A stretch of DNA of 33,274 nucleotides from a bacterium (GTDB lineage: Bacteria > SM23-31), in assembly GCA_028278455.1 (NCBI GenBank), contig JANQEH010000171.1, forward strand, positions 1 through 33,274, in the 5' to 3' direction. A program made the position numbers and the translations under genes. The notes below the pieces were generated by a model, which made no database searches, had not been told where the DNA came from, and was given only the letters and a program-made list of their open reading frames with translations. Below, one piece after another: positions 1 to 7,182 of the stretch (positions within the stretch are counted from its first letter, which is position 1; every line of letters starts with the position of its first letter).

Positions 1-168
1 TGTGATAATACTTTCCGGGGGATAACCTGCTGTGTTCGCGAAGGATGAAAGCTGGAAATTCAGCCTAACCATTCCTTCTCTGGGTGGCTGGGGTTCCTGT
101 GCAGATGCGTTAGCGTGAAGCATATATAAAACTATAACTACTATTAATGATCTTAGAAAGTTACTCAT
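1..168 (-). CDS. Exported protein of unknown function, N-terminal part only
   Basis: The reading frame starts at the ATG ending at 168 and runs off the left edge of the window, giving 56 residues. The start is supported by a GGAG Shine-Dalgarno a few bases upstream on the minus strand. Residues 1 to about 23 form a signal peptide: a short basic start (MSNFLR), a hydrophobic core (SLIVVIVLYML) and a likely cleavage site after ANASA or SAQ. The visible mature part (EPQPPREGMVRLNFQ and onward) has no motif I recognise. A promoter-like element lies at 200-228, so it is probably transcribed separately from lhgO upstream. No function is proposed. The missing C-terminal part would decide the family. 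Confidence 0.75.
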   Translation of the reverse strand, partial: MSNFLRSLIVVIVLYMLHANASAQEPQPPREGMVRLNFQLSSFANTAGYPPESIIT

Positions 169-199
169 GTTTTCTCCGTTGTTTTTGAAAAGAACTGTA

Positions 200-228
200 A
201 ATATAAATGAAAAAACATCAAAAATCAA
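200..228 (-). promoter_or_regulatory. Promoter-like element for the partial exported-protein gene
   Basis: On the minus strand TTGATT (228-223) is followed after 17 bases by TATATT (205-200), about 32 bases before the ATG at 168. The match is only by eye and the region is AT-rich, so chance is possible. Confidence 0.35.
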
Positions 229-239
229 TATTAACTGTT

Positions 240-1445
240 TTAGATTTCAAGCCTTTCAAGCGCCATTCCGGCTATAGTTTCGCCAATGGAAAGTGATGAT
301 GTTGCAGCTGGTGAAGGTGCATTCAGGACATTGATAATACCATCACCTTCAGTGAAGATAAAATCATCAATAAGTTTGCCTGAAATGTCACATGCCTGGG
401 CCCGGACTCCTGCACCTGCCCTCTCAATATCTTCTTCCCTGATTTCCGGGACAAGCCTCTGTAAAGATCGTGTAAATAATTTCTTGGAGAATGAGCGCCT
501 AATCTCCATTATTCCGGTTTTCAAGTATTTTCCCGCAAGCCTCCTGAATCCGGGATAAAAAAGCGATCCAAACAATTCTTTTAATACTATATCGGTCTTA
601 CGGTAACCTTCTTTTGAAAAAGCAAACACCGCATTCGGACCAGCTTCTATCTCTCCAGATATCAAACGGGTAAAATGCACGCCCAGCATAGGCAGAGACG
701 GATCAGGTACAGGGTAAATAAGATTTTTTATCAGGTGTTTACTCGCTTCGCGGATCTTATAATACTCACCTCTGAAAGGGATTATTTTCATAGAAACATT
801 ATTTCCTGTCAGCCTTGCAATATCGTCAGAGTATATACCTGCACAGTTTATAACAAGTTCCCCGTTATATACATTGCTTTCTGTGATAACTTCAAGGCCG
901 TTTTTTGAGCATCCCTTAATTCCTATAACCTTCTCACTCAGGAAAACTTCACCGCCTTTTATTCTGATATTCCGAGTATAAGCCTCGGAAATCTCAATGA
1001 ATGATACGATTCCTGTCTGTGGTACGTGAATAGCCTCAATCCCCTTTGCATGTGGTTCAAGTTCCTGTATTTCCTCTCTACTGATCAGCCTGAGGTTTTC
1101 AAGACCGTTTTCTTTGCCCCTGTTAAATAGAAAATGTAAAGTCTCTCTCTCTCTTTCCTCAACAGCAAGAATGATTTTTCCGCAAATGTCATACTTAATA
1201 TCTTCATTTTCGCAAAAATCAAGCAGCATTCTGTACCCTTCGAGGCAATTCTTCGCTTTCAGGCTTCCCGGCTTGTAATATATACCGGAATGTATTACAC
1301 CGCTGTTGTTCCCGGTCTGATGCTTCGCTATGCCGTCCTCTTTCTCGAGAATGCACACTTTCAGGCGGGGCTGTCTCTCAAGCAGTTTCATTCCACAGGA
1401 TAATCCTATTATCCCTCCACCTATTATGATTACATCAGATTTCAT
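240..1445 (-). CDS. lhgO: L-2-hydroxyglutarate oxidase, FAD-dependent
   Basis: A 401-residue flavoprotein that oxidises L-2-hydroxyglutarate to 2-oxoglutarate, passing electrons to the membrane quinone pool or oxygen in characterised members. The N-terminal FAD-binding Rossmann motif GGGIIG sits at residues 9-14, and the family signature HQTGNNSGVIHSGIYY follows at about 42-57. The length is close to the roughly 420 residues of E. coli LhgO (YgaF), and the C-terminal GAGVRAQACD segment also fits this family rather than general glycine oxidases. The start at 1445 is the first ATG before the FAD motif and has no clear Shine-Dalgarno. It has its own promoter-like element (1472-1500) directly after the terminator of the upstream permease block, so it is likely a single transcription unit. 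Its physiological role here is probably metabolite repair. Confidence 0.93.
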   Translation of the reverse strand: MKSDVIIIGGGIIGLSCGMKLLERQPRLKVCILEKEDGIAKHQTGNNSGVIHSGIYYKPGSLKAKNCLEGYRMLLDFCENEDIKYDICGKIILAVEERERETLHFLFNRGKENGLENLRLISREEIQELEPHAKGIEAIHVPQTGIVSFIEISEAYTRNIRIKGGEVFLSEKVIGIKGCSKNGLEVITESNVYNGELVINCAGIYSDDIARLTGNNVSMKIIPFRGEYYKIREASKHLIKNLIYPVPDPSLPMLGVHFTRLISGEIEAGPNAVFAFSKEGYRKTDIVLKELFGSLFYPGFRRLAGKYLKTGIMEIRRSFSKKLFTRSLQRLVPEIREEDIERAGAGVRAQACDISGKLIDDFIFTEGDGIINVLNAPSPAATSSLSIGETIAGMALERLEI

Positions 1446-1471
1446 ATACAGTAACTGTTTATTTTTATTAT

Positions 1472-1500
1472 ATTTTACTCCAAATTAATTAATTTATCAA
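1472..1500 (-). promoter_or_regulatory. Promoter-like element for lhgO
   Basis: On the minus strand TTGATA (1500-1495) and TAAAAT (1477-1472) are separated by 17 bases, with the lhgO ATG about 27 bases further on. A TATAAT also overlaps the -10 region. The element follows a strong terminator immediately, which supports a new transcript starting here. Confidence 0.5.
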
Positions 1501-1509
1501 TATAAATTC

Positions 1510-1538
1510 AAAAAAAATGCCCCGCAAATACGGGGCAT
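1510..1538 (-). terminator. Rho-independent terminator closing the permease gene block
   Basis: An 8-bp perfect stem ATGCCCCG/CGGGGCAT with a 6-base loop is followed on the minus strand by a run of T residues (1517-1510 on the plus strand are A). It lies about 25 bases beyond the stop of the last permease gene (1563), so it ends transcription of the minus-strand permease cluster. Confidence 0.92.
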
Positions 1539-1562
1539 CTAGAATTTAATAGACAATTTCTC

Positions 1563-4154
1563 TTATTCATATCTCAGGGAAGTTACAGGATTCTGCATAG
1601 CGGCTCTGATTGATTGAAAACTTACTGAAAGTAGCGCAATAGTAAATGCCGCTATACCGGCGATAATGAACAGGTAGATTCCAATATCAGTGTGATAAAC
1701 AAAATTATCATCCAGCCATTTAGTCATCATTACGTATGAAACAGGCCATGCAATTATATTAGATATAATAACAAGAACTGTGAATTCTTTTGATATCAGT
1801 GTCACAATATTTCCCGATGAAGATCCGAGCGCTTTCCTGATACCTATCTCTTTTGTCCTCCTCTGAGCAGTGAATGAAGCAAGTCCGAATAGTCCAAGGC
1901 ACGAGATCAGAATTGCCAGAATAGTAAAATACTTGAATATCTCACCCAGTTTTTTCTCTGAATTATACCTTGTCTCAATCCTCTCATCGAGAAACGAATA
2001 GTCGAAGGGATAATTCGGATTCAATGTTTCATGTATATCTTTTATGTAGTCTATCGTTGATGATATATTACCGGAATTTATCTTTATTAACTCGTAATTA
2101 TCAAAATATGGCCAGACTGTATAGAACAGGGGATTGATGTCCGAATGCAGGGATCTTGTATGTACATTTTTTACTACACCTATGATCTTTCCCCTTCTTT
2201 GCCACATCCGGAAGGACTTTTCAACTACCGGGGATTCCATTTGCAAAAGCTCAAGCGCCGTTTCATTGATGATGAAAGCTTGACTCATGTCTGTCGTAAT
2301 CTCTTTCGAGAACGGCCTTCCCTCGATAAATTCGAGACCAACCGTCGAAAAATAATCCAATCCAACCGACCTGAAATCCATTGAACCTCTTACGTCATCA
2401 GGCTTCCCTTCCCAGTCAAGGTCTCCCGCACTGTTAGTCCACAGGCCCGGAATACTCGACGATTTCGACACACCCAGAACGCCCGGATTATTAAGCAACT
2501 CATTCTTAATTGACTCATAATGCTCTTTGATCCCGTCATTCATCTCAACATAGAGCAGGTGTTCTTTTTCAAAACCGAGATCCTTATTTCTTATGTATTC
2601 AAGCTGCCTGTAGACCACCATTGAGCTGATAATAAGAATTATTGAAATGGAGAACTGGGTTATAACCAGCATCCTTCTTAGAAGAGAAGAACTTTTACCA
2701 GATCTAGTAATTATGGTGGTTTTCAGGATCTTCACCGGCTGAAAAGACGACAAATAAAATGCCGGATAACTTCCCGCAATTATTCCGGTAAGTATCGCTG
2801 TTCCGCAAATACTTAGGAAGAGTATTATATTTCGGGAAATATCAAGCTCAAGCTGTTTTCCTGAAAGGTCGTTGTAAACCGGAAGCAGAAGAAAGCAAAG
2901 AATTAAAGCAAGAAAGGCTGCGATAAAAGACATCAACATCGCCTCACCCAGAAATTGCAGAATAAGATGATTTTTTCTTGCGCCAGCCACCTTCCTCAAA
3001 CCGATCTCTATCGACCTTCTTGAAGAACGTGCCGTGGAAAGGTTCATGAAATTGATACACGCAATAATTAACGTAAATGCTGCAAGGGCTGAAAAGGTAA
3101 TGACACCTGTAATGGCTCCTTCACCATTTAAACCGTATAGATAAGAATCCTTGAAAGGCTTGAGCCCGATATGATTATTTGAATTCTGGTCATTTGCCAT
3201 CTGTATCCCCTCTATCTTACGGCTGATCTCCCTGTAGTCGCCGTTTTCATGCACCAGAACAAAAGCATTGAATGCGCTGTACCACCCCCAGTTTGAGCTT
3301 AAGTCCTGGTTAATAAAACGGCTGTAATTCTCGAATGGAATAACAAAATCGAATGCGAACATTGAGTTCTGTGGAGGATTTTCCAGAACACCGGTTACCG
3401 TGTAGTTGAACTTGTCTTTTAAATTCAACACTTTCCCGACAGGGTTGTCATTATCAAAGTATTTATCTGCAAAATCTCTTGTAATAACGATAGAAAATGG
3501 ATCTATCAATGCGTTTGACTGCTCTCCTGATATGAATTCAAATGTAAATATTTCCAGCAGAGTCTGATCTCCGAAAGCTCCATTCAATTCAAAATTCCGG
3601 ATATCTCCATATTTAACCAGTACTTTATCACCCCCACGAAATCTTGCTGAATTCAGGATCTCAGGATAGTTGGCTTTTAAAGCCGGCGCCAACGGGGTAC
3701 AAACGCTGTAAGAGTGACTGTAAGGATCGACATTCCTGTTCTCAGTAATTACCCTGTAAATATTATCTGCTTTTTCATGATGTCTGTCATAATCGATCTC
3801 ATCCTGTACCCAGAGTAGTATCAGCATGCATGAAGCAAGTCCAATTGCCAGGCTTGAAATATTAATAAAGGAAAATCCTTTTTGTCTCAGGATGTTCCTC
3901 CCCGCAATCTTTAAATAGTTTTTAAGCATGATAGAGCTCCTGTATAGATTATCACCAAGAAATCCCGGCAAAATTGCCAGACTCTGCATCCAGTACCACA
4001 GTGAGGCCCGTTTTACCCCTTTGAGTTTTTTCATATTATAGAACACCTCATCGAGGTCCCCTGATCTCTCGTTGAATTCCCTTTCTATGAGCAGCTTTTT
4101 TATTATCCACTCCGGAATTCTTGGTGGCTTATCTTTGAAATCTGTACTATTCAT
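1563..4154 (-). CDS. Prefix-containing FtsX/MacB-type ABC permease (perm A)
   Basis: An 863-residue duplicated permease. Residues 1-75 form a cytosolic prefix with the shared motifs GDLDEVF and WYW. Residue 76 is the Met (MLKNYLKIA) where prefix-free relatives start. TM1 lies at about 97-117, followed by a MacB-type periplasmic domain and an FtsX domain (about 350-480, three TM segments) with coupling helix GLRKVAGARKN. A second copy has TM5 at about 497-520, another periplasmic domain and a second FtsX domain (about 740-863) with GIRKALGSS. The start overlaps the stop of perm B by 8 bases (ATGAATAG), so translation is probably coupled. Coupling helices imply a partner ATPase, but none is encoded here. 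The substrate is unknown; lipids, lipoproteins, peptides or drugs are possible for this superfamily. Confidence 0.9.
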   Translation of the reverse strand: MNSTDFKDKPPRIPEWIIKKLLIEREFNERSGDLDEVFYNMKKLKGVKRASLWYWMQSLAILPGFLGDNLYRSSIMLKNYLKIAGRNILRQKGFSFINISSLAIGLASCMLILLWVQDEIDYDRHHEKADNIYRVITENRNVDPYSHSYSVCTPLAPALKANYPEILNSARFRGGDKVLVKYGDIRNFELNGAFGDQTLLEIFTFEFISGEQSNALIDPFSIVITRDFADKYFDNDNPVGKVLNLKDKFNYTVTGVLENPPQNSMFAFDFVIPFENYSRFINQDLSSNWGWYSAFNAFVLVHENGDYREISRKIEGIQMANDQNSNNHIGLKPFKDSYLYGLNGEGAITGVITFSALAAFTLIIACINFMNLSTARSSRRSIEIGLRKVAGARKNHLILQFLGEAMLMSFIAAFLALILCFLLLPVYNDLSGKQLELDISRNIILFLSICGTAILTGIIAGSYPAFYLSSFQPVKILKTTIITRSGKSSSLLRRMLVITQFSISIILIISSMVVYRQLEYIRNKDLGFEKEHLLYVEMNDGIKEHYESIKNELLNNPGVLGVSKSSSIPGLWTNSAGDLDWEGKPDDVRGSMDFRSVGLDYFSTVGLEFIEGRPFSKEITTDMSQAFIINETALELLQMESPVVEKSFRMWQRRGKIIGVVKNVHTRSLHSDINPLFYTVWPYFDNYELIKINSGNISSTIDYIKDIHETLNPNYPFDYSFLDERIETRYNSEKKLGEIFKYFTILAILISCLGLFGLASFTAQRRTKEIGIRKALGSSSGNIVTLISKEFTVLVIISNIIAWPVSYVMMTKWLDDNFVYHTDIGIYLFIIAGIAAFTIALLSVSFQSIRAAMQNPVTSLRYE

Positions 4155-5031
4155 ATCTGAGTGTATTTACGGTCTTAGTCAGAGCAGCTCGCACCGAATG
4201 AAAACTGACAGTTCCCAATGCAATCAATATCACAAATAATGCGGCCGATATAAAAATAACCGGACTTAATTCAGCCCTGTATGAAAATCCTGATAACCAG
4301 TTAGTGACTATGAAATACGCAGTTGGACATGCAATCAATACTGCCAGAATAATCCAAAACGAAAACTCAAGAGAAAGGAGATTGATTATCTTTTTAAAAG
4401 AAGCTCCTAAAGCTTTTCTGATACCTATTTCTTTCATTCTCTGTTCAACAATATAAGATGAAAGACCGAGTAATCCGAGACAGGCAATAATTATTGTCAG
4501 AGCCGAAAACAGATTCATAATCTGCCCAAGCTTTTGTTCAGATTTATAAGCTCTGTCGAATAACTCATTAAAGAACTCGTATTCTACGGGATAATTCGGT
4601 GAGAAGCCGGCAATCCTGCTCTTAATGAATTCAAGAGTTTCCGGAATATTGTCCGGTTTAATCTTTATTGACAGATAGCTGTTAGCAGTCTCTTCATCAA
4701 GCAGAAATTGGATAGGTTCAATTTTCAATCGAAGTGATTGAAAATGAAAATCTTTCATAATACCAACAATCTTCCCTTCTTTCTGCTTAAAGTGACCTGA
4801 AAGAATAAAATCTCTACCGACAGGTTCTTTGAATCCCACCATATTTACGGCAGACTCGTTCAATAAGAATGCTCCTGCCGCGTCAGATGAAAAATCCTTT
4901 GAGAAATCTCTCCCTTCAGTTACCTTTATTCCATAAATCTCCAGAAAGCCATAGTCAACTGTATTTACGTAGATCGGAAGAAAATTGTCCTCATCCTTAT
5001 TTTCCGGCCACCGTGCCCTGGTTTGAGACAT
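4147..5031 (-). CDS. C-terminal part of split permease B
   Basis: A 294-residue open frame from an internal ATG, in the same frame as the 570-residue piece upstream and separated from it only by one TAG and five sense codons (LLFGG). It contains the rest of the second periplasmic domain (VTEGRDFSKDF, matching GRDFSKDI in perm C), then the C-terminal FtsX domain with three TM segments and the coupling helix GIRKALGAS. The ending NTLRYE matches the other permeases. No good Shine-Dalgarno precedes the ATG at 5031 (only GGTGGT), so independent translation is doubtful. Read together, the two parts make 870 codons, the expected size of an intact paralogue. It is either the tail of a recently disrupted gene or a product of re-initiation or stop readthrough. 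Confidence 0.75.
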   Translation of the reverse strand: MSQTRARWPENKDEDNFLPIYVNTVDYGFLEIYGIKVTEGRDFSKDFSSDAAGAFLLNESAVNMVGFKEPVGRDFILSGHFKQKEGKIVGIMKDFHFQSLRLKIEPIQFLLDEETANSYLSIKIKPDNIPETLEFIKSRIAGFSPNYPVEYEFFNELFDRAYKSEQKLGQIMNLFSALTIIIACLGLLGLSSYIVEQRMKEIGIRKALGASFKKIINLLSLEFSFWIILAVLIACPTAYFIVTNWLSGFSYRAELSPVIFISAALFVILIALGTVSFHSVRAALTKTVNTLRYE

Positions 5032-5046
5032 ACCACCAAAAAGCAG

Positions 5047-6759
5047 CTATCTGGACGATGAGCATGCCACCACTTCAGGATTTTCGATCAGCTGCGCTTT
5101 GATAATATTTATATTGTCTCTTGCCAGCCTATCCTGGAGTCTGACCGTTACAATATTATCCCTGTCCAATCCAAGATCTTTACTTTTGATAAAGGATAAT
5201 TGATGCTGTATAGCCATCGATGAAATAATTAATACTATTGAAGTCGAAAACTGTGCTATAACCAGGATATTTCTAACAGTTTTTCCTTTTAGATCGCCTT
5301 TTATGCTTCCTTTGAGGATATTCACCGGCTTAAATGCAGAAAGTAAAAAGGCCGGATAACTGCCTGCTATAAGACTGACGAGAATAATTATACCTGCAAA
5401 CCAGGATATATTTCCAACTAAATCCGCTATCGATAAGGTTAGATCCCTTTCGATAAACGAATTAAAAACCGGAAGTACAGAATATACAATTACCAATGCC
5501 CCAAGAAACGAAAGCAATGTAAGAACAAAAGACTCACACAAGAACTGCCTTAAAAGTTGTTTCTTCTGAGCGCCTGCTACCTTTCTGATACCGACTTCTT
5601 TTGCCCGTTTTAAAGAGCGAGCGGTTGCCATATTCATAAAATTGAAACAGGCAATGAAAATGATCAATACAGCGATCCCCGTCAACATATAAATATACTT
5701 TATATCATTATTTTCCTGAATTTCATTCAGCATGTTTGAATGAAGATGTATATCAGTCATAGCCTGGATACGATACCTATCCTTCGGTTTGCCATTACCA
5801 TCCCAGTATTTATTCAGGAGAACCGGCAGTTTTGCTTCCAGGTCGGCCGGTGAAGCATTTTCTTCAAGAAGAATATATGTATAAAGTCCGGTCTGGTACC
5901 ATGAAGAAAACGGGATCCCCGTCAAGGTCTCATGTATCTCCCAGGGGACAATGAAGTCCATTGTGAAATGAGAGTTTTCAGGTATATCATCTAATATCCC
6001 GGTTACCTTAAGATCATATTTAGCTTTTACAGTGAGTATCTTTCCAACCGGATTATCTCCTCCAAAATATTTTTCAGCCATTCTCCTGCTGATTATTACT
6101 GAATATGGATCCTCCAGGGCTTTAACCGGATCTCTTTCAGTGAGCTGAAAGGAGAATATATTAAACAGGTCTGGCTCCGCATAGAAGAATTTGTTTTCGA
6201 GAAATTTATTTTCACCATATGAAACCAGGATTTCATCAGTAGTTTCTAACCTTACTGCTGAGATAACCTCAGGATATTCCTCTAAAAGAGTTTTAGCCAA
6301 TGGGCCGCAAGTACCTGCCCATAAATTAGTTCCCTTGTAAAAGTAAGGGAATTCCATATAAACCCTGTAAATATTGTCAGAGTGCTTGTGATATTTATCG
6401 TAACTGAATTCGAATTTCACATATAACAGTATCAAAATACAACCTGCTATCCCGAGTGATAAACCAATAATATTTAAAATAGAATAGACTTTATACCTAA
6501 AAGTATTTCTAATTGCAATTTTGAAGTAGTTTTTAAGCATTGTGACGCTCCGGTTTGCCTTGTTTATCAGTGTTGAGACAATATTCTTCACGATCTCGGT
6601 CCAGTACCAGACTTTAGCCCGAATTTTTCCACCAGTCTTCCTCAAATGAGAATAAACTTCCTGAATGTCTCCAACTCTTTCAGAGTATTCATTCTGACCT
6701 ATAAGTCTTTGGAGTATCTTTTCCCCTAAAGAAGTATTATAATCTTTAGTCTTTCTCAT
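5047..6759 (-). CDS. N-terminal part of split prefix-containing permease B
   Basis: A 570-residue piece with the prefix domain (1-73, motifs GDIQEVY and WYW), the canonical permease start Met at 74 (MLKNYFKIA), TM1, the first MacB-type periplasmic domain, the first FtsX domain with coupling helix GIRKVAGAQKK, and TM5. It ends at an in-frame TAG (5047-5049) after ...VACSSSR, just inside the second periplasmic domain. A full-length paralogue needs the next 294 residues, which are present in frame downstream. The start at 6759 has an AGGA Shine-Dalgarno five bases upstream and lies 9 bases after the padR1 stop. A product ending here would keep five TM segments and lose the last three plus one coupling helix, and is probably non-functional alone. 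Confidence 0.8.
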   Translation of the reverse strand: MRKTKDYNTSLGEKILQRLIGQNEYSERVGDIQEVYSHLRKTGGKIRAKVWYWTEIVKNIVSTLINKANRSVTMLKNYFKIAIRNTFRYKVYSILNIIGLSLGIAGCILILLYVKFEFSYDKYHKHSDNIYRVYMEFPYFYKGTNLWAGTCGPLAKTLLEEYPEVISAVRLETTDEILVSYGENKFLENKFFYAEPDLFNIFSFQLTERDPVKALEDPYSVIISRRMAEKYFGGDNPVGKILTVKAKYDLKVTGILDDIPENSHFTMDFIVPWEIHETLTGIPFSSWYQTGLYTYILLEENASPADLEAKLPVLLNKYWDGNGKPKDRYRIQAMTDIHLHSNMLNEIQENNDIKYIYMLTGIAVLIIFIACFNFMNMATARSLKRAKEVGIRKVAGAQKKQLLRQFLCESFVLTLLSFLGALVIVYSVLPVFNSFIERDLTLSIADLVGNISWFAGIIILVSLIAGSYPAFLLSAFKPVNILKGSIKGDLKGKTVRNILVIAQFSTSIVLIISSMAIQHQLSFIKSKDLGLDRDNIVTVRLQDRLARDNINIIKAQLIENPEVVACSSSR

Positions 6760-6768
6760 TCGATCCTG

Positions 6769-7089
6769 CTATTTTCCTGCAATTTCCGGTATACCAGACC
6801 AGAAACTCTCGTTAGCCTTTTTAATTTCAAGTAAAGCATTTCTCCCTTCTTGAGTGATTTCGTAGTAATATTTCCTCTTTCCACCGCGTTCAGGTGTCGG
6901 TTCACCTTTAAGTTTTCTGACAAAATCTTTTTTTGTGAGCTTGTCAAGGGGCTGATAAATCGATGCAAATGACCAGGTCTTTCCTGAATCAATCCTTATC
7001 TGCTCCCTGATACTAACACCATAGGCATTCTCTTTGAGTTTAAGTATCGTCAGAAGCATTATCTCTTCCGATCTTGATAAAAGATTCAT
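6769..7089 (-). CDS. PadR-family transcriptional regulator (PadR1)
   Basis: A 106-residue PadR-type winged-helix protein, probably a repressor of its own cassette. The N-terminal half carries the typical MNLLSRSEEIMLLTILKLK helix, AYGVSIREQI, and SFASIYQPLDKLTKKDFV as the recognition helix region. The wing is GEPTPERGGKRKYYYEIT. The C-terminal helix used for dimerisation in the family is short. The start has a GGGAG Shine-Dalgarno seven bases upstream. It leads padR1-permB-permA, mirroring padR2 ahead of permD. PadR1 and PadR2 share most signature residues (SR.EEI.LL, LK.NAYGV.IRE, GEPT..RGG..K.YY), which suggests cassette duplication. Its effector is unknown. Confidence 0.92.
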   Translation of the reverse strand: MNLLSRSEEIMLLTILKLKENAYGVSIREQIRIDSGKTWSFASIYQPLDKLTKKDFVRKLKGEPTPERGGKRKYYYEITQEGRNALLEIKKANESFWSGIPEIAGK

Positions 7090-7182
7090 ATAACTCTCCC
7101 TCAGACATTATTATCACAAATGGATATTTATTATGTTAGACGAAGATAGTCCGGAATGGTTGCAGAATTTTTCGGATTTTTC

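Noticed and set aside
5047..5049. TAG reassigned as a sense codon
   Set aside because: TAG ends perm B (4147), perm C (7183) and padR1 (6769) at normal family ends, so general recoding is unlikely.
7090..7182. Possible PadR1 operator (ACATAATA...TAATAATGT) and partial likeness to the padR2 repeats
   Set aside because: The arms mismatch at several positions and the likeness to the padR2 element is limited to AT-rich pieces; not strong enough to list.
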